A stretch of DNA of 64,000 nt from Kribbella pratensis (GTDB lineage: Bacteria; Actinomycetota; Actinomycetes; Propionibacteriales; Kribbellaceae), in the NCBI RefSeq assembly GCF_004366075.1, contig NZ_SODU01000004.1, forward strand, positions 740,839 to 804,838, in the 5' to 3' direction. The position numbers were made by a program, and so were the translations under genes. The notes beneath the pieces are model-generated. The model searched no databases, was not told the origin of the DNA, and saw nothing but the letters and a program-made list of their open reading frames with translations. Below are positions 8,843-15,295 of the stretch, piece after piece; position 1 is the first letter of the stretch, and each line of letters starts with the position of its first letter.

Positions 8843-9759
8843 GCCTCGCTCCGCAGCCGGTTCCGCAGGTAGAAGAACAGGAACGCGATGATGATGACCA
8901 CCATCACGTCACCCATCGCCGCGGCCATCCCGAATCGGCCGTAGCGGAACGCCTCGTTGTAGGCGAACAGCATCGGCAGCATCGTCTTGCCGCCCGGACC
9001 GCCGGCGGTCAGTACGTAGACCAGGCCGAACGAGTTGAAGTTCCAGATCATGTCCAGGCTGGTGATCGCGACGATCACGGTCCGCAGCTGCGGGAGCGTG
9101 ATGTTCCAGAACTGGCTCCAGGTGCTCGCGCCGTCGACCGCGGCCGCCTCGTAGAGGGTGCGGTCGATCCCCTGCAGGCCGGCCAGCAGGGTGATCGTCG
9201 TCATCGGCATGCCGACCCAGATCCCCACCACGATCACGGCCGGCAGCGCCGTACCGAAGTCGCCGAGGAAGTTGATCGGGTGATCGGTGAGGTGCAGCTT
9301 CTGCAGGAGCTCGTTGACCGGCCCGTTGGTCGGATGCAGCAGCAGGCGCCACATGATCGCGACGACCACCGGCGGCATCGCCCACGGGATCAGGGCGAGG
9401 GTGCGCGCGACGCCGCGGAACTTGAGGTTCGTGTTCAGCAGCAGCGCGAGGCCGAGTGCGGCGACGAACTGCAGGACCGTCACCGACAGGGTCCAGATCA
9501 CGCCGATCCGGAACGAGTCCCAGAACAGGTGGTTCTGCAGGAGTTTGCCGAAGTTGTCGAAGCCGACGAAGTTGGTCTCGACGTGCAGCCCGGCACGGGC
9601 GTCGGTGAAGCCGAGCGCGATCCCGCGGATCAGCGGGTAGACGCTCAGGATCAGCACCGGCAGCAGCGCAGGCAGGAACAGCAGGATCGCCTCGCGATTC
9701 TGCCTCGGCCGCCCACCTTTCTTCTTCACCGGCGCCGGCGCGGTCAACGTGGCCGTCAC
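8839..9759 (-). CDS. Carbohydrate ABC transporter permease (MalF type)
   Basis: The 306-residue protein pairs with the MalG-type subunit. A basic cytoplasmic tail (PAPVKKKGGRPRQNREA) leads into the first span ILLFLPALLPVLILSVYPLI. The EAA loop is YEAAAVDGASTWSQFWNITLP. Six membrane spans follow the usual CUT1 pattern, and the C-terminus ends in the basic FFYLRNRLRSEA. It overlaps the downstream permease by 4 bp and the upstream LacI regulator by 4 bp, which places the regulator and transporter on one transcript. Confidence 0.9.
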   Translation of the reverse strand: MTATLTAPAPVKKKGGRPRQNREAILLFLPALLPVLILSVYPLIRGIALGFTDARAGLHVETNFVGFDNFGKLLQNHLFWDSFRIGVIWTLSVTVLQFVAALGLALLLNTNLKFRGVARTLALIPWAMPPVVVAIMWRLLLHPTNGPVNELLQKLHLTDHPINFLGDFGTALPAVIVVGIWVGMPMTTITLLAGLQGIDRTLYEAAAVDGASTWSQFWNITLPQLRTVIVAITSLDMIWNFNSFGLVYVLTAGGPGGKTMLPMLFAYNEAFRYGRFGMAAAMGDVMVVIIIAFLFFYLRNRLRSEA

Positions 9760-10823
9760 GGGGTCGACCTCCTGATGCTCAGGGACGGCTGTACGACGAT
9801 TCGTCGCGGGGTCCGGTCGTTGTCCTCGATCCTTGCCAAGAGCAACTCGGCTGCCCGGCGACCGCGTTCCGCCGATCCCAGGTTCACGCTGGTCAACGGC
9901 GGGAAGCTCTGCTCGGCCAATTCGCTGTCGTCCATCCCTACGACCGCGACGTCGGCGGGCACCTCCAGCCCCGCCGCAGCCAACTCATGCATCACGCCCA
10001 CCGCGAGCAGATCGTTCGCGCAGATGACGGCATCGAACGCCCCGCCCGTCGGGCGGATGGTGGTAGGAGCGGGCTCGTCACCACCTCGCCGCCGGTGGGA
10101 CCGGCTGCCGGCCAGCCCGCCGGCGGCCAGCAGGTCGGGAGCGGCCGCACGTCCTGCGGCGAAAGTGAAGTCTGTTGCCTCGGCGACAGCGGCGGGCTGG
10201 AGCTCGTGTGCTTTGAGCGCTTCGGCGAAACCCTTGGACCGGGCGGCGCCCGGGACCGTGTCGGCCGGGCCGTTCAGGAACGCGATGCGTCGGCGGCCTT
10301 TCGCGACCAGGTGGTCGACGGCGAGCAGCATGCCCTTGGGCGAGTTGGCCCGGACGGTGTCGACGCCTGCTTTGGCGGGGACGTTACCGGCGACGACCAC
10401 CGGCACCTCGCACTCGCGGATCGACTTGACCAGGTCCTCGTCGACGCGGATCGGGCTGATCAGCAAGCCGTCGGCGTACCCGCGCGCCATCCCCCGAACC
10501 AGCGCGACCTCGTCCACCACGTCCGGCCCGGTCGTCGTCACCACGAGCCGGTAACCGGCCGCGGAGACAACCTCCTCGACCGCCCGCATCATCGTCACGT
10601 ACACCGGGTTGCCGACGTCCGCGACCGCCAGCGTCAGCTGGAACGTCCGCCCGACCTTCAGCGACCGCGCCCGCGCGTCCGGCACGTAGCCGAGCTCGTC
10701 GACCGCCCGCTGGACCCGCTCGACCATCTCCTCGGTGGCCGGCAGCCCGTTCAGCACGCGCGACACCGACGCCACCGAGACCCCGGCCGCCCGGGCCACC
10801 CCAGCGATCGTCGGACGACTCAC
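9756..10823 (-). CDS. LacI-family transcriptional regulator of the sugar operon
   Basis: The 355-residue regulator starts with the LacI helix-turn-helix and hinge (TIAGVARAAGVSVASVSRVL, then NGLPATEEMVERVQRAVDELGYVPDARA). The C-terminal sugar-binding core follows (LAVADVGNPVYVTMM, DGLLISP, VVGMDDSELAEQSFPPLTSV). GTG 10823 is supported by AGGAGGT at 10828-10834. Oddly, residues about 234-261 are an Arg/Gly/Pro-rich insertion (GLAGSRSHRRRGGDEPAPTT) that splits the second half of the effector domain. It is first gene of the operon and an operator-like repeat overlaps its upstream region, so autoregulation and control of the transporter by an imported sugar are likely. Confidence 0.88.
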   Translation of the reverse strand: MSRPTIAGVARAAGVSVASVSRVLNGLPATEEMVERVQRAVDELGYVPDARARSLKVGRTFQLTLAVADVGNPVYVTMMRAVEEVVSAAGYRLVVTTTGPDVVDEVALVRGMARGYADGLLISPIRVDEDLVKSIRECEVPVVVAGNVPAKAGVDTVRANSPKGMLLAVDHLVAKGRRRIAFLNGPADTVPGAARSKGFAEALKAHELQPAAVAEATDFTFAAGRAAAPDLLAAGGLAGSRSHRRRGGDEPAPTTIRPTGGAFDAVICANDLLAVGVMHELAAAGLEVPADVAVVGMDDSELAEQSFPPLTSVNLGSAERGRRAAELLLARIEDNDRTPRRIVVQPSLSIRRSTP

Positions 10824-10833
10824 GCCGACCTCC

Positions 10834-10859
10834 TGTAATCGTTCTTGTAATCGTTTACA
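10834..10859. promoter_or_regulatory. LacI-type operator with an extra half copy
   Basis: TGTAATCGTTTACA (10846-10859) is an almost perfect palindrome around a central CG, the form typical of LacI-family operators (TGnAAnCGnTTnCA). Its left part TGTAATCGTT is repeated directly at 10834-10843. The site sits just upstream of the ribosome-binding site of the LacI gene, so binding would block the whole operon. Confidence 0.7.
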
Positions 10860-10947
10860 GACCAGACATTAAACCGCAACCCAAACCCCGTCAACACCGC
10901 ACCACCCCGGCAACCCTCGCCGCAATCACACCGTGACCCACAGCTCA

Positions 10948-11006
10948 ACTTTGAGAAGCCACCAACCATCTCCGGAGCTCCGAAATGGTTGGTGGCTTCT
11001 CAAAGT
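10948..11006. terminator. 22-bp perfect stem-loop downstream of the K+ channel gene
   Basis: Positions 10948-10969 are the exact reverse complement of 10985-11006 (arms beginning ACTTTGAGAAGCCACC). The 15-nt loop contains a further perfect palindrome, CGGAGCTCCG (10973-10982). The element begins 32 bp after the stop of the minus-strand channel gene and lies upstream of the LacI promoter. No clear U-tract follows on either strand. It probably ends or stabilises the channel transcript. Confidence 0.6.
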
Positions 11007-11037
11007 CGGGACCGCGCGGCGCGGGGGGCCGGGGGTT

Positions 11038-12111
11038 CTACTCGTCGTCCTCGTCGGCGCCGGGGCGTTCGGCCCAGGGGGTTTCCTTGGCGGGGCGCAC
11101 GACGATGAGTTTGTCGCCGGCGGCCAGCACCGAGACGTTCGAGTCGTAGTAGCGGTGCACCTTGCCGTCGCGGACCACCGACACGACCCGGTCGGGTACG
11201 GCGGACGGCGGCTTGCCGACCTCGCGGCCGAGGACCGGGCGCTCGGCGACCTCGAGACCCTCGCCGTACGTGAGCAGGTCCTCCATCACCTCGCCGAGGT
11301 TCGGGCTGACCGAGGTCAGGCCGAGCAGCCGGCCGACCGCCTCGGACGAGGTGACGACCGCGTCCGCGCCGCTCTGCCGCAGCAGCGGCACGTTGTCCTC
11401 CTCGCGGACCGCGACCACGACGTGCGCGTTCGGGTTCAGCTGCCGCACCGCCAGCGTCACCAGGACGGCCGAGTCGTCCCGATCGGTCGTCACGATCACC
11501 TCGCGCGCGGTCATCACCTCGGCGCGGCGCAGTACCGTCCGGTTCGTCGCGTCACCGTGGAAGGCGGCCATCTGATCGTTGCCCGCGTCACCGATCGCGG
11601 TGGCCCGCGGGTCGATCACCACGATCTGGTCGCGCTTCACCCCGTTGCTGATCAGGGTCTGTACGGCGGCGCGGCCCTTGGTGCCGTAGCCGACGACGAT
11701 GGTGTGGTCCTTCATCCGTTTCCTCCAGCGCGTGTCGCGCATGATCCGGCGACCCTCGTTGGCCAGCACTTCCAGTGTCGTACCGACCAGAACCACCAGG
11801 AACGCGATCCGCAGCGGAGTGACGATGAAGGCGTTCACCAGCCGGGCAATGGGCGTCACCGGCGTGATGTCGCCGTACCCGGTCGTGGTGAGCGTGACGG
11901 TTGCGTAGTAGATGCTGTCGATCAGCCCGACTTTGCCGTCGTAGCTGTCCCGGTATCCGTCACGGTCGACCACCACGATCAGCACCATCAGGGTCAGCAG
12001 CCCCAGCGCGACCAGAAATCGGCTGAAGAGCTGAAAGAGCGGCGAGCGCGTGCTCGCGGGCAGGTTGACCAGCAGACCGTGCGGATTGCGACCGGTGGGA
12101 AGGGGTGGCAC
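11038..12111 (-). CDS. Two-TM potassium channel with RCK (TrkA-N) domain
   Basis: The product of 357 residues is a MthK-like K+ channel. A first membrane span (SRFLVALGLLTLMVLIVVV) is followed by the pore helix and selectivity filter TTLTTTGYGD, a second span (FIVTPLRIAFLVVLVGTTLEV), and a cytoplasmic RCK domain with the Rossmann strand HTIVVGYGTKGRAAVQTL and the downstream HGDATN and VTTDRDDSAVLVTLAVRQL segments. An RCK-C/TrkA-C region ends in an acidic tail. GTG 12111 gives a 152-bp out-of-frame overlap with the acetyltransferase gene upstream; a later start would remove part of the first span's lead-in. The pair is probably co-transcribed. Confidence 0.88.
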   Translation of the reverse strand: MPPLPTGRNPHGLLVNLPASTRSPLFQLFSRFLVALGLLTLMVLIVVVDRDGYRDSYDGKVGLIDSIYYATVTLTTTGYGDITPVTPIARLVNAFIVTPLRIAFLVVLVGTTLEVLANEGRRIMRDTRWRKRMKDHTIVVGYGTKGRAAVQTLISNGVKRDQIVVIDPRATAIGDAGNDQMAAFHGDATNRTVLRRAEVMTAREVIVTTDRDDSAVLVTLAVRQLNPNAHVVVAVREEDNVPLLRQSGADAVVTSSEAVGRLLGLTSVSPNLGEVMEDLLTYGEGLEVAERPVLGREVGKPPSAVPDRVVSVVRDGKVHRYYDSNVSVLAAGDKLIVVRPAKETPWAERPGADEDDE

Positions 12112-13072
12112 GGTTCAGACGATATTCCACCGGCGGCCGATCCACCGCATGCGACAGGCTCCGGTCGGTCAGTGCGACACTCACCATCAGACTGTCGCCG
12201 TCCCGAACCACCCGGGACCGCATCCGCAGCCGCTCGAGGGTGCGGAGCATCGCGTGGTTCTCCGGCTGCACCATGCAGACCACCCGGTCGGCGCCGAGCG
12301 CGCGGGCCTCGCCCACCACCTGGCGCAGCAGCCGCAGCCCGAGGCCCTGTCCCTGCCAGCCGTCCTCGACGAGTACGGCGACCTCCATCGTCGTACTGCC
12401 CAGCTCCTCCCACGGCGCCGCCGTCGCCATCCCGATCACGGCATCGTCGACGCAGGCGACGATCGACACGCCGCCGGCCGGCGCGGACAGGTGCCGCGCG
12501 GTGCGGGCGGTGAGCTTCGGCATCGGCACGTGGTACCGCCGGGTGCGGCTCTCGTACGAGCACCGGTCGTGCATCGCGACGACGGCGTCGGCGTCCTCGA
12601 CGGTCGCGGTCCGCAGCTCGGGTACGCCGCCGCTCCCGGGCCGCGGGCCCTCCGGCGTATCGAACCGCTCGGCCAGCCGGCCCGCGATCTCGACCAGCAC
12701 GTCCGCGCGGGCCCATTCGGCCGGCGTGTACTCGTCGAACCCCTGCAGGTTCCCCAGCTCGTCGTCGACCGACACCGGGTCGTCGATCAGCCGCAGTACG
12801 GCGCGCAGGTACCGCGCCGGCGCGTCATGGAGTACGTCGGCCTGGCACGGGCGGACCGTCGTACGGCCACAGCCGGCCTCGGCGACCAGCGTCTTCAGGT
12901 CGTCGGCGGTCCAGCCGATGCCGGTGGAGACGACCAGCTCGTCGACCGCACCGGTCTCGGAGGTGAAGACCTCCAGGTGAAGGATGTTGATGTCGTCCGC
13001 ACCACACCGTGCAGCGAGTTCGGCCAGCGCACCGGGCCGGTCGGCGAGTTCGGTCCTGATCTTCCAGAGCAT
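11960..13072 (-). CDS. ACT-domain GNAT acetyltransferase
   Basis: The N-terminus (LWKIRTELADRPGALAELA, residues 2-20) is an ACT domain, a small-ligand (often amino acid) sensor. A GNAT domain follows at about 150-300 with VPELRTATVEDADAVVAM, the acetyl-CoA loop VEDGWQGQGLGLRLLRQV and QPENHAMLRTLERL. The fusion implies acetylation, possibly of a protein lysine, controlled by a bound metabolite; the target is unknown. The last roughly 50 residues are Arg/Ala/Ser-rich low-complexity sequence encoded entirely inside the start of the channel gene, and look like translated overlap rather than a folded domain. Confidence 0.8.
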   Translation of the reverse strand: MLWKIRTELADRPGALAELAARCGADDINILHLEVFTSETGAVDELVVSTGIGWTADDLKTLVAEAGCGRTTVRPCQADVLHDAPARYLRAVLRLIDDPVSVDDELGNLQGFDEYTPAEWARADVLVEIAGRLAERFDTPEGPRPGSGGVPELRTATVEDADAVVAMHDRCSYESRTRRYHVPMPKLTARTARHLSAPAGGVSIVACVDDAVIGMATAAPWEELGSTTMEVAVLVEDGWQGQGLGLRLLRQVVGEARALGADRVVCMVQPENHAMLRTLERLRMRSRVVRDGDSLMVSVALTDRSLSHAVDRPPVEYRLNRATPSHRSQSARSAGQPAREHALAALSALQPISGRAGAADPDGADRGGRP

Positions 13073-13154
13073 GCGGACGCCCTCCCTCGTGGAAACGTCC
13101 TTCCACTGTGCGCCCCACCTGTTGCCCGGCCGGGTCCGGAATGTTACGCCCGCG

Positions 13155-13556
13155 TCAACGTTTCCGGCGGATCTTGGGGAGGATCGTCTGCTTGTGTGCC
13201 GCCAGGACGGCGGCTGATTCGCGCTTGTCGAGGTCCGCGTGCCGCAGCAGCTCGGGATAGCTGCTCTGCGGTACGACGGGGTACGTCGTCACGATCGCGT
13301 CGCCGGAGAACACGAAGAAGATCGCTTGACCGTCCTTGATCACCTTCAGCAGGGACCCCTCCCGCACGGTGAGAGCGTGCTCGACGGCCTTCCGGCGTGC
13401 GGTCCGCTTGGCCCACGCGGCCTGGACCGCCTGCTGCGCGGGCTCCCGACCGTGCCGCACCGCCTCGACGACGAGCGGCCCGTACCGCACGCCGTACTTC
13501 ACCAAGTTCTTCGCCAGCTTGCTGCTCTTGCCCGCACCAGCCGCTCCACCCGCCAT
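13155..13556 (-). CDS. Conserved hypothetical protein (133 aa)
   Basis: The start ATG 13556 (MAGGAAGAGKSSKLAKNLV) is chosen because the sequence upstream lies antisense to the divergent gene. The protein has a basic Gly/Ala/Lys N-terminus, a helical segment rich in Ala and Arg (AVQAAWAKRTARRKAVEHAL), a beta-strand pair (SLLKVIKDGQAIFFVFSGDAIVTTYPV) and a basic tail KIRRKR. No signal peptide, membrane span or catalytic motif is visible. It resembles small conserved actinobacterial proteins without assigned function. It is divergent from 13615-14229 with about 60 bp between the starts. Confidence 0.7.
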   Translation of the reverse strand: MAGGAAGAGKSSKLAKNLVKYGVRYGPLVVEAVRHGREPAQQAVQAAWAKRTARRKAVEHALTVREGSLLKVIKDGQAIFFVFSGDAIVTTYPVVPQSSYPELLRHADLDKRESAAVLAAHKQTILPKIRRKR

Positions 13557-13614
13557 ACGTCGAGCGTACTGACCGGAGCGGGTCGGCATGCGGAGGTTCG
13601 TGCGGTCAGGCACC

Positions 13615-14229
13615 ATGGAGGCCGTGAGTACCCCGAATCCGCGCCGGCCGATCCTGCCCGGGAACAAGCTGTTCGAGTCGCTGCCCGGTGCCGCCGATCC
13701 GGCGACCGTGACCGAGGCCGCGCACCGGACCGCCGAGCTGCTGGTCCGCGGGGTGCGCAAGTCCGAGGACACCGAGGTGCACGCCCGGGTGGTGAAACTC
13801 GCCGACGAGTACGGCCTCGACGAGCTCGCCGAACTGTGGTCCGACTCCCCCGCCGACTCGCTGCCCGGGGCGCTCTGGCGGCTGTACGTCCTGCGCTCCT
13901 GGGTGCACTCGAACGCCGAGGCCGTGTCCCGCGAGTTCGCCGGCGGCCGCAAGTACGCCGAGGTGCACGCGGTCGTCGCAGGTGTCGCCGAGCCACCCGG
14001 TCCGGCCGAGGTGCGGGACATGGTCGACGCCGTACTGCGGGGTGTCGCGACCGGTGATTTCGCGACCACCCTGGACCGGGCGGCCGCGTTCGCGCGGATC
14101 GTGGCGACCGGGCGGGCGCACCTCGCCGACGACGGCCACGAGCAGGTGCTGTCGGCGTCGAAACTGGTCGAGACGGCTGATCAGCTGCAGACCGCGGCCC
14201 GCGCCGAACGCGCCGGAAGCCTGTGGTAG
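13615..14229 (+). CDS. Conserved hypothetical alpha-helical protein (204 aa)
   Basis: I do not recognise a named family. The protein is Ala/Glu-rich, soluble and predicted all-helical (TVTEAAHRTAELLVRGVRKS, ELAELWSDSPADSLPGALWR, TTLDRAAAFARIVATG). ATG 13615 is taken as start; GTG 13624 is an equal alternative because GGAGG lies between them. Trp-containing LPGALWRLYVLRSWVHSNAE is the most distinctive segment. It is followed by a 330-bp non-coding region and the ABC exporter, with no sign of operon linkage. Confidence 0.7.
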   Translation: MEAVSTPNPRRPILPGNKLFESLPGAADPATVTEAAHRTAELLVRGVRKSEDTEVHARVVKLADEYGLDELAELWSDSPADSLPGALWRLYVLRSWVHSNAEAVSREFAGGRKYAEVHAVVAGVAEPPGPAEVRDMVDAVLRGVATGDFATTLDRAAAFARIVATGRAHLADDGHEQVLSASKLVETADQLQTAARAERAGSLW

Positions 14230-14258
14230 TTGCGTCGGGCGTCAGGCGGTGTTATAGC
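14230..14258 (+). promoter_or_regulatory. Candidate sigma-70-type promoter
   Basis: TTGCGT (14230-14235) and TATAGC (14253-14258) are separated by exactly 17 bp. Transcription would begin near 14265 and give a roughly 290-nt leader before the exporter ATG at 14558. The -35 box overlaps the last codons of the upstream gene. Confidence 0.5.
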
Positions 14259-14557
14259 ATCTCGCGGCCTGGAATCCCAACAGGACAAGGGGTTTGGGCA
14301 CCCGCTACACTGTTCGAGGTGTCGGGCCGGTGCAAGCCCCGGGTCCCAAATTAAGCCGCTACGAGCGGCCACGCGCCGTGAGGCGCTTCCCGGTCCGGCA
14401 CCCTTCGACTCCCCGCCTCGCCGCCACTGAAGCTGTGCAGTTCAGGGTCAGGCCCGGGAAAACCCCCTATCGATCCAGCCCGAAGACGAGCAGACTCGGT
14501 GGAAGTTGTTGACCGGTCTGCTGGGGGGCCGCTGATCAGCCAGGGAGGGCGATCGGC
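14230..14557 (+). other. Long structured non-coding region upstream of the ABC exporter
   Basis: No credible gene lies here. A promoter-like pair at its left edge is followed by several hairpins: GCCGCT-ACG-AGCGGC (14355-14369), GCGCC-GTGA-GGCGC with a GNRA-type loop (14373-14386), and AGCAGAC/GTCTGCT (14489-14522) with inner GGT/ACC pairing followed by a G run. This looks like a long 5' leader or a small RNA controlling the exporter. It does not match the core motifs of riboswitch classes I know by eye (cobalamin, FMN, TPP, glycine, SAM, fluoride), nor tmRNA, RNase P or SRP RNA. Confidence 0.45.
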
Positions 14558-15295
14558 ATGGAGGGGACAGACTCAGTTGTGCACGCGAAGGGTGTTGTGC
14601 GTGTGTACGGCGAAGGTGACACCGCTGTCCGTGCGCTGCACGGAGTGGACGTGGAGATCGAATCCGGGCAGCTGACGGCCGTGATGGGGCCGTCGGGGTC
14701 GGGGAAATCGACGCTGATGCACATCCTGGCCGGTCTGGACCGGCCGACGTCAGGCTCGGTGACGATCGACGGTATCGAGATCACGACGCTGGGCGACGAC
14801 GCACTGACGAAGCTCCGTCGTCAGCACATCGGCTTCATCTTCCAGTTCTTCAACCTGCTGCCGATGCTCAGCGCGCGGGACAACATCCTGCTGCCGCTGA
14901 CGATCGCCGGCGAGAAGGCGGATCCGGAGTTCTTCGACACGCTGGTGGAGCGGGTCGGTCTCGCCGATCGTCTCGCGCACCGGCCGGCCGAGCTGTCCGG
15001 CGGTCAGCAGCAGCGGGTCGCGATCGCGCGAGCCCTGGTGTCGCGTCCGACCGTGGTCTTCGCCGACGAACCCACCGGCAATCTCGACTCCCGGACCAGC
15101 GGCGAGATCCTCGACCTGATGCGGTCCTCGGTCGAGACGTACGGGCAGACGACGGTGATGGTGACGCACGACGCCAAGGCGGCCGCGATGGCCGACCGGG
15201 TGCTGTACCTGGCCGACGGCGAGATCGTGAAGGAGACCGGGCGGTCCAGCCAGCACGAGATCCTGCAGATCATCGACACGCTGGACCTGCAGTGA
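14558..15295 (+). CDS. ABC transporter ATPase (MacB/LolD-like)
   Basis: The 245-residue ATPase carries Walker A GPSGSGKST (about residues 48-56), the Q-loop in GFIFQFFNLLP, signature LSGGQQQR, Walker B VVFADEPTGNLDS and the H-loop VTHD. The FQFFNLLP Q-loop and DEPTGNLDS are typical of the MacB/LolD/FtsE type that drives mechanotransmission exporters. Its stop overlaps the permease start as GTGA. The substrate is unknown; candidates are lipids, lipoproteins or antimicrobial peptides. Confidence 0.93.
   Translation: MEGTDSVVHAKGVVRVYGEGDTAVRALHGVDVEIESGQLTAVMGPSGSGKSTLMHILAGLDRPTSGSVTIDGIEITTLGDDALTKLRRQHIGFIFQFFNLLPMLSARDNILLPLTIAGEKADPEFFDTLVERVGLADRLAHRPAELSGGQQQRVAIARALVSRPTVVFADEPTGNLDSRTSGEILDLMRSSVETYGQTTVMVTHDAKAAAMADRVLYLADGEIVKETGRSSQHEILQIIDTLDLQ

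Noticed and set aside
8719..10554. A 611-codon plus-strand frame opposite the permease and LacI genes
   Set aside because: Composition-driven shadow (long Arg/Gln/Asp runs); the opposite strand has well-conserved genes.
14230..14557. tmRNA, cobalamin riboswitch or SRP RNA
   Set aside because: Short look-alikes (TTCGACTCC, GGTGCAAG, GGTCAGGCCCGG) occur, but they lack the surrounding conserved stems and order; none could be folded into these families by eye.
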